A DNA stretch of 57,384 nt from a virus. Positions 51,772-57,384 of the stretch are shown here, piece by piece. The number at the start of each line of letters is the position of its first letter. Within the stretch, counting starts at the first letter, position 1. Where the stretch lies: IMG/VR virus record IMGVR_UViG_3300049596_000539, positions 1-57,384 of that record; one strand, written 5' to 3'. Made by a program: the position numbers and the translations under genes. The notes beneath the pieces were generated by a model. That model saw only the letters and a program-made list of their open reading frames with translations. It made no database searches and was not told where the DNA came from.

Positions 51772-54700
51772 TTGGCGGATAATTTCAACTGGGACGTTGT
51801 AATCCAACTCGCCACAAAAGGCGCTAAGGGTTCTATTGACGATCTCAACCGGGTATCCGACGCTCAGGACCGGCTTAACCGTGAAGGTAAAATCACGGAG
51901 AAGGGCCTTCAGCAGAATACCCAGGCGATAAACCGGTATTCCCAGGCCACCGCACAAGGTGCTAAAACCAATCAGGGATATGCTCAGTCCCTAAACTCCG
52001 TCCGGTACGCGAACTACGATGTCGCGCAGACGATGTTTACCCTGGCTGCGGGAATCACGGCGGTCGGTGTTGCAACTGCGGCTGCGTTCGGTTCCCAAGA
52101 AGCGGCGTTCACTGAAGTTGAGCGTATCGTTGAAGGCTCCTCGAATCAAATCGGGGCGTTGCGGGCTGAACTTACCGCACTATCCACTGAGATTCCCCGT
52201 ACGTTCCAAGACCTCTCGGGCATCGCATCGCTCGGTGCCGCGCTAAACATCCCCGCAGAGTCGCTTGCGTCGTTCTCAGAGGTTGTGGCAAAGTTTGCCT
52301 CCACCACGGGCGTATCGCTGGATGCTGCGGCTACGGGCTTTGGTCGGCTCGCACAGTACCTTAAGATTCCGCAGGAAGAGTACGAGAACCTCGGCTCCGC
52401 GATCCTCCGGGCAGGTAACATCTCTGTTGCGACCGAAGAGCAAGTTCTTAAGTTCTCGCAAGCTCTTGCACTTCCTGCCGCCCGTGCGGGCCTTGCCACC
52501 GATCAGGTTGTGGCTTTGGGTGCGGCGATTGCATCGTTCGGTAACATCAACGTTGAAGGTGCCGGTTCTGCCCTTAACCGCATCTTCACGAACATTGACC
52601 GCTCCGTTCAAGAGGGCGGAAAGTCCCTTGAGAACTTCGCTACCGTGTCGAACAAGACGGCGGCTGAGTTCGGGCTCACCTGGAAGAGTGATGCAGGTGG
52701 AACATTCAACGATGTTCTTAAGGGTCTGGCCGGGGATGTCTCTAACCTTTCCCTGAACCTGGATGCCCTGGGCGTTCGTAACGTTCGTGACCGCCGTGTT
52801 ATCGAAGCCCTGGTCATCAACTACCAGGCGTACAGGAACATCCTCGGGGACACGTCCGCTGCATGGCGCGAGGGTACGTACATGAGCGAGGCTTACGGTC
52901 TTGTTCTGGATGACCTCAATACCAAGTGGGGCACGTTCATCAATGCGATCACTAATGCCGCCGCCGCGGTGGGCTCACAGATTGCCCCGGCCCTTAAGTC
53001 CCTGCTTGATATCTCCACGACCCTCCTTGTTCAGTTTGCAGGCTTTGTATCCTCCCCGCTTGGGCAGTATTTTGTAACTCTTGCCGGGGTTGTGGCGGGG
53101 CTGGTTGCAACCTTCGCGGCTCTTCGCGGTGGTCTGGCCCTCACTACAGCGGCGTGGTTGGCCTTGAACGCGGCGGGTGTTGGAGGCATCGGGCTCCGGG
53201 CGGGTGTTATGGGCCTCGCTTCCGCTATGGGAATCTACACCGCCGCCACGGTAGGAGGCGCTGCGGCTACATGGAACCTGTCCGCTGCAATGAAAGCGTT
53301 CGGTAGGGCGACGGTTATTCTCGCCGTACTCGGTGCCGTTGTTGCAGCGCTTATGGATGTTGGCTCCACGGCGATGTGGGCTGGAGATGTTCTTGCAGGT
53401 CTTGGGTCCTTCCTTGAAGGTGCGTCGGTTCTCCCTGCGTTCAAGAACGGTGCCAAGCAAATTCGCGAGGCTGGAGAGGCTCTTAACGGCTGGGGCAAGC
53501 AGAACCGGAACGCAACGGAAGAAACGTACGGTCTGAATAACGCGGTCTACGAGGGCACTGAAGTCTTCGGGGATCTCGATGAGGAACTTGACCAGTCCGC
53601 CCTTTCGATGGGGAACGTCGGAGGTGCGGCTGCGGGTGCTGCGGCGGAGGTTCGTACCCTTACGGATTATGCAACGGACCTGGCAAGTATCTGGAGCCGC
53701 GCGTTTGAGATTCGGTTCTCCGGGCAATCCACCCTGGACACGATCACATCATCGTTTATCTCAATGCAGGAAGCCGCTGAGGAGTCCGCCCGAACCATTC
53801 GGAGTCTCAAGGCGGATATCGCAGGGCTTAACTCGGATCTGAACATCCAGAAATACTTCCTCAGCATCGCCGTCGAATACGGGGACACCGCACGGGCGGA
53901 AGCTATCCAGGCGAATATCGCTAAACTCCAGGAAGAGTTGGCGGATAAGACTGCACAGGTAACCGAAGAGCAAAGCAAGAACAGCAAAACCCTTACGGGG
54001 AACTCGAAGGCCGCTATTGCCAACCGGACGACAATCACGGGACTTGTTCAGCAGTACCAGGCCCATGTTCAAGCCCTTGCCGCATCGGGGCTTTCTTCGG
54101 ATGAATTGGCCCGGCGGACAGAGGAACTTCGACAGGACTTTATCAATCAGGCAACTACCCTTGGATTTACTCGTGCGGAAGTTGAAAAGTACGCCGTCGC
54201 ATTTGATGACGTGAAGGTAGCCATCCAGGGCATCCCGCGAAACATCACCGTCACCGCGGATGCTAATCCCGCTCTCCAGGCCCTTAACGAATTCCGCGCC
54301 CGCGCACAGAACGCAATCGGCGGGGGCATCAACGTACCTATCACTTCCAACGCGGATGTCTCAGGTGTTATCAAGCAGTTGGAAGCCGAGATTGCGCTCC
54401 GGGAAGGACGTGCCGCCGCAGCCCGAGCCGAACGCTTGTTTGCTGCCGCCGCCGAACAGGACGCCGCTATCTCCGCCCTCCGCGGAAAGCTCTCCCAGGT
54501 GCGCGGATATGCGACAGGTGGCTTCACGGGTCAAGGTCCCAAGTACGCCCCTGCCGGTATCGTCCACAGGGGCGAGTACGTTGTGCCGAAGGAACAGGTC
54601 AACCAGCGAACGGGTCTTCCGTATGCGGACTCCCTGGGACGCCTCCAGAAGGGCTCTCCGGGGCGGTCCGGGTATGCCGGTGGGGGATTCGTTCAGGGTC

Positions 54701-54852
54701 GCGGGTTGGGTCGTCAGACGGTGGATCTGAGCGCTATGAGCATTCAGCAGATCGGTCAAGTAATGGAGAAGTTCATCGTGGTTGACGGAAAGATTGTAGC
54801 GCAAACCGCGTCCTCCCAGTACGCCACTCAGACCGCTCAGGGAGCCTTCTAA
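51772..54852 (+). CDS. Tape measure protein
   Basis: A 1026-aa protein, the longest in the window. It has long helical stretches, a conserved-type tape measure segment (AAFGSQEAAFTEVERIVEG and onward), several hydrophobic segments in the middle (about 430-540, ALTTAAWLALNAAGVGGIGL) and a Gly-rich C-terminus (GYATGGFTGQGPKYAPAGIVHRGEYVVPKEQV by segments), which is typical. At about 1.5 angstrom per residue the tail would be near 150 nm, an inference from the usual ratio. TTG start. Confidence 0.92.
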   Translation: MADNFNWDVVIQLATKGAKGSIDDLNRVSDAQDRLNREGKITEKGLQQNTQAINRYSQATAQGAKTNQGYAQSLNSVRYANYDVAQTMFTLAAGITAVGVATAAAFGSQEAAFTEVERIVEGSSNQIGALRAELTALSTEIPRTFQDLSGIASLGAALNIPAESLASFSEVVAKFASTTGVSLDAAATGFGRLAQYLKIPQEEYENLGSAILRAGNISVATEEQVLKFSQALALPAARAGLATDQVVALGAAIASFGNINVEGAGSALNRIFTNIDRSVQEGGKSLENFATVSNKTAAEFGLTWKSDAGGTFNDVLKGLAGDVSNLSLNLDALGVRNVRDRRVIEALVINYQAYRNILGDTSAAWREGTYMSEAYGLVLDDLNTKWGTFINAITNAAAAVGSQIAPALKSLLDISTTLLVQFAGFVSSPLGQYFVTLAGVVAGLVATFAALRGGLALTTAAWLALNAAGVGGIGLRAGVMGLASAMGIYTAATVGGAAATWNLSAAMKAFGRATVILAVLGAVVAALMDVGSTAMWAGDVLAGLGSFLEGASVLPAFKNGAKQIREAGEALNGWGKQNRNATEETYGLNNAVYEGTEVFGDLDEELDQSALSMGNVGGAAAGAAAEVRTLTDYATDLASIWSRAFEIRFSGQSTLDTITSSFISMQEAAEESARTIRSLKADIAGLNSDLNIQKYFLSIAVEYGDTARAEAIQANIAKLQEELADKTAQVTEEQSKNSKTLTGNSKAAIANRTTITGLVQQYQAHVQALAASGLSSDELARRTEELRQDFINQATTLGFTRAEVEKYAVAFDDVKVAIQGIPRNITVTADANPALQALNEFRARAQNAIGGGINVPITSNADVSGVIKQLEAEIALREGRAAAARAERLFAAAAEQDAAISALRGKLSQVRGYATGGFTGQGPKYAPAGIVHRGEYVVPKEQVNQRTGLPYADSLGRLQKGSPGRSGYAGGGFVQGRGLGRQTVDLSAMSIQQIGQVMEKFIVVDGKIVAQTASSQYATQTAQGAF

Positions 54853-55829
54853 TGGCCTATAACCCGCGGCGGTGCCTGTGGATCGGGACCCTGGAATATT
54901 CGAACTGGTTCCCCACGCCCCTTCGTGGAGCCGACATGTCCCCGCAAGCCTGGAGCGCTGGCGGGACGCTTCTTAACGGTGGCGGATATGAAGTAAGTTC
55001 TTGGGGCTCTCACAAGGTCTATTCGTTCGAATGGCCGGAGTCGTCGTCTCGCGAAGTGGCTCAGCTTCTCAAATCCTACGCTGACGGTACCTACGGGCGT
55101 GGTCTGATTTACCTGTTGGATCCATTGTCCTACAATCAGAACGTGCTCCCCGCGCGAATCGCGGACCCTAGCATGGCAGTTGACGACGAAGGCGCGTCGA
55201 TGGTCTACGGGCTGGACCCGACAGGGGTATCCACGTCCGGGTGGCAGACGAACAGGTTGCCGATCACGAGCGCTTACTACAACCTCGTGGACACAGACTC
55301 GGGATTCCGCGGTGTTGAAGACGCGACGTTCATCCCCATCCCCACCGGCTACACGCTGTTTCTCGGGGCGTTCTACTCTGCCACGGGTTCGGGCGGCATC
55401 TTCGTTTCTCCACAAGAGAGCGCAAGCGTTGTCGGTACGGCAGTCGCGCTGACCCCCAAGGGTGTTGCTGATACGTCGATTCTGGCCGATCAGTTCACGG
55501 GAATTCCCGGCGTCTGGATTTGGCTAGGTAAGACTTCCAGCGGCGCAGCAACGGTTACGGCTACGGCTCTTATCGGGCGCTTGATTGCCAACGAAGATAT
55601 CAACACGACAGGGCTCGGATACGGCCTTGAGCCTTACGGCGAGACCCCTTACGGCGGTTACTCTTCGGCCAAGATGGCGGCTCTCCTTCAAGGTCCCTGG
55701 ATCGGCGGCATGGGTAACAGCGGCGTTCGCTTTTCCGGGAAGCCGACGTGGATTGCAAACACGGGTGTTAACGGCGGGCAGATTGGGTTCGCGGCTTCGT
55801 TCCGCGAGGTTGGGTCGTATTTGTCATAA
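54852..55829 (+). CDS. Minor tail protein (distal tail type)
   Basis: A 325-aa protein right after the tape measure gene (TAATG overlap), the position of distal tail (Dit-like) proteins. It begins MAYNPRRCLWIGTLEYSNWF and is rich in Gly, Ser, Tyr and Trp. The middle has glycan-binding-like beta segments (FLGAFYSATGSGGIFVS). It overlaps the next gene by one base. Confidence 0.75.
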   Translation: MAYNPRRCLWIGTLEYSNWFPTPLRGADMSPQAWSAGGTLLNGGGYEVSSWGSHKVYSFEWPESSSREVAQLLKSYADGTYGRGLIYLLDPLSYNQNVLPARIADPSMAVDDEGASMVYGLDPTGVSTSGWQTNRLPITSAYYNLVDTDSGFRGVEDATFIPIPTGYTLFLGAFYSATGSGGIFVSPQESASVVGTAVALTPKGVADTSILADQFTGIPGVWIWLGKTSSGAATVTATALIGRLIANEDINTTGLGYGLEPYGETPYGGYSSAKMAALLQGPWIGGMGNSGVRFSGKPTWIANTGVNGGQIGFAASFREVGSYLS

Positions 55830-57384
55830 TGGGCATCCGCATCCAGCTAGGCACTTACGTCTTTGAAGCCACGGATTATTCAGTGGACGAACAGGCGACC
55901 CCGTTGGCGGCAGGAGATTCTTCGGGTAGCGTCGGCTCGATCACATTTACGATTCCCTCGCCTGACCCCTACGCACCCGGGGGCACGGCTAACACCGGCA
56001 ATAACGCCATTCGTGAGTTTGGCCCAGATATCCTGCTTGACCTGCCGGTTACGTTGACGGATTCTCGCAAAGGCTTCACTGTCGGAACGGTGACGGGGGT
56101 CAACCGGACGGATGATTCGGGAACTCTGGCCGTAACCTGCAACTCCCGGCTGGCGGCTCTCAACGTCTACGGGATTCAGGCTCAGCCCTTCGTCGGTACG
56201 TTGGCCGGTGCGTTCGAATACTACCTGGGCCTTGCGAACATTACAACCGATCTGTTCATTGATGACACAATTGCGTCAAGATCCGTAGTATTCCCCGGCT
56301 GGAATGGGGAGCTTTGGTTTTACCTGAAGCAAATGGCGGCGGCACAAGACTGTGATATCTCCCTGGTCTCGGGGATCATCCTCCTCCGCCCTATTCGGGT
56401 TCGCATCGCTTCTCGCGGTCGTGACATTTCTCGGGGTCGGGACATCTCTGCACAAACCCTTGCTCAGGCGGTGGAAGTCTACGAGTACAACAACCGGGCT
56501 ATTACGGGGGAACTTGTGTACCCGCCGGGGGGCTGGAACCCGGAAGTTCAGGTCATGAACGTGAACGCGGGGGAGACGGCAGAGTACACACTGGAATTGT
56601 CGGCGTCGGTGTCCTCCATTGAAGAGCCTGTCATGCAGACGTTCGTGGCTGAAGATTACTCGGCTTCCTCGGTTTACACGGTGGTTGCCAATGATGGGTT
56701 GCCGATTAGCTCCGCGGCCTGGATCAATCACGGGGGCTCTCTCACGGTTACCGTAAATCCGGACACGACCGGCTTGAATGTTGTGCTTCGGGGTGCGGTC
56801 GGTCTCCCCTTGACTACCGGGTCGGAGCCCGCGTCCAATTTCTCAATTGCTTTGGGCTCTGACACTACAGGTAACCGCTACTCCACGTTCCGGATTGTGG
56901 GGGACGGTGTTGCATTCACAAAGACGAAGAAGCGTATTCGGACGGGGGTTCCCGCGAGCAAAACGGCAACGGAAATCGGTGTCACAATCGATAACCCCTT
57001 TATCTCCTCCCGGGATGAACTCTACCGGGCCGGTATCCGAGCCGCCCGTAAGTTCTCAGGCCAAGTTCCCTCTCTCACTGGAACACTTTCGGCTATCAAC
57101 CGACGAGGTGATTCGGGTGTTGCAACCTACCCGACCTATGAGGAGGTGGCAACGGCTCTCGATACGGCACTTGGCGCTCCGACGTATGCGGATGTTAAGA
57201 CTCATTACGTAACCACCCTGGCATTGCCGACGTATGCGGATGTTCGATCCTACTGGGTTGATTTTGTGCGAGATGACTTCACGAATCAGGTGTTCGGAAA
57301 CATCAACGGTGCTCGAATTTACGATAAGAAATCCAGGCGTTGGTACCGGGTGCGCTCGGGTACGGCAACGGCAGATCGCATTTC
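55829..57384 (+). CDS. Minor tail protein (tail hub type), N-terminal part
   Basis: The first 518 codons of a 563-aa protein; the rest is at 1-263 because the contig is circular. It starts MGIRIQLGTYVFEATDYSV, overlaps the upstream gene (TAATG), and has a hub-like beta-rich N-terminal half. Internal repeats occur: SRGRDI twice in tandem near residue 195, and PTYADV twice near 450-475, encoded by repeated 18-base DNA. Probably the tail hub or a baseplate-like component. Confidence 0.82.
   Translation, partial: MGIRIQLGTYVFEATDYSVDEQATPLAAGDSSGSVGSITFTIPSPDPYAPGGTANTGNNAIREFGPDILLDLPVTLTDSRKGFTVGTVTGVNRTDDSGTLAVTCNSRLAALNVYGIQAQPFVGTLAGAFEYYLGLANITTDLFIDDTIASRSVVFPGWNGELWFYLKQMAAAQDCDISLVSGIILLRPIRVRIASRGRDISRGRDISAQTLAQAVEVYEYNNRAITGELVYPPGGWNPEVQVMNVNAGETAEYTLELSASVSSIEEPVMQTFVAEDYSASSVYTVVANDGLPISSAAWINHGGSLTVTVNPDTTGLNVVLRGAVGLPLTTGSEPASNFSIALGSDTTGNRYSTFRIVGDGVAFTKTKKRIRTGVPASKTATEIGVTIDNPFISSRDELYRAGIRAARKFSGQVPSLTGTLSAINRRGDSGVATYPTYEEVATALDTALGAPTYADVKTHYVTTLALPTYADVRSYWVDFVRDDFTNQVFGNINGARIYDKKSRRWYRVRSGTATADRI
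57258..57384. repeat. Terminal overlap, right copy
   Basis: Identical to bases 1-127. See the left copy. Confidence 0.95.

Noticed and set aside
1-57384. CRISPR arrays, insertion sequences, integrase or attachment sites
   Set aside because: No regularly spaced repeats, transposase, recombinase motifs or tRNA-overlapping att-like sequences were seen on either strand.

Overview
The window is an essentially complete genome of a tailed phage of the long-tailed (siphovirus) type. Its last 127 bases repeat its first 127 bases exactly, so it is a circularly closed assembly with a unique unit of 57,257 bp, and one tail gene runs across the junction (55829 to the end, then 1 to 263). The host is probably a high-GC actinobacterium, possibly a Microbacterium-like organism. 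The evidence is moderately high GC, many GTG and TTG starts, a WhiB-type iron-sulfur regulator, an LPXTG-anchored surface protein and NrdH-type glutaredoxin. No integrase, excisionase, immunity repressor or partition gene was recognised, so a virulent lifestyle is the simplest reading.

Layout. Rightward late genes occupy 30.9 kb to the end and continue through 0 to 2.9 kb. In order they are: an HNH endonuclease, two membrane proteins, six small genes, small terminase, a GIY-YIG endonuclease, large terminase, portal, protease-scaffold, decoration protein, major capsid protein, a second GIY-YIG endonuclease, a possible head-fibre gene, three fibre or carbohydrate-active proteins (beta-propeller, GH71-like, GH-A-like), a candidate small RNA, head-tail connectors, tail terminator, two tail-tube-like proteins, two tail-assembly chaperones joined by a probable -1 frameshift, tape measure, four minor tail proteins, M23 endolysin and holin. 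A strong hairpin at 2971 to 3004 separates them from the convergent leftward genes.

Leftward genes fill 30.6 kb down to 3.0 kb. The part nearest the divergent promoter region (30.6 to 20.7 kb) is a run of about 30 small, mostly unknown genes, many joined by ATGA, GTGA or TAATG overlaps. Then come a SNF2/DEXH helicase, a metallophosphoesterase, the LPXTG surface protein, a WhiB-like factor, an HNH endonuclease, an ERF-type annealing protein, a Cas4/RecB-type nuclease, a probable SSB, a structured RNA region, a primase-helicase, a PcfJ-like protein, family A DNA polymerase, a RuvC-like resolvase and an exonuclease. One rightward NrdH gene (4.07 kb) and one rightward HNH gene (27.4 kb) interrupt this block.

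Regulation is unusually legible. Two promoter families recur. One is a sigma70-like family, TTGACY, 17 bp spacer, then a variable -10 box. In six leftward cases that -10 box lies exactly 6 bp from the start codon, which predicts leaderless mRNAs. The other is an extended -10 motif close to TGATAAACT or TGATAGACT without a clear -35, found about 23 times, mainly before late rightward genes. Five homing-type endonucleases are scattered through the genome, two of them next to the terminase and capsid genes.
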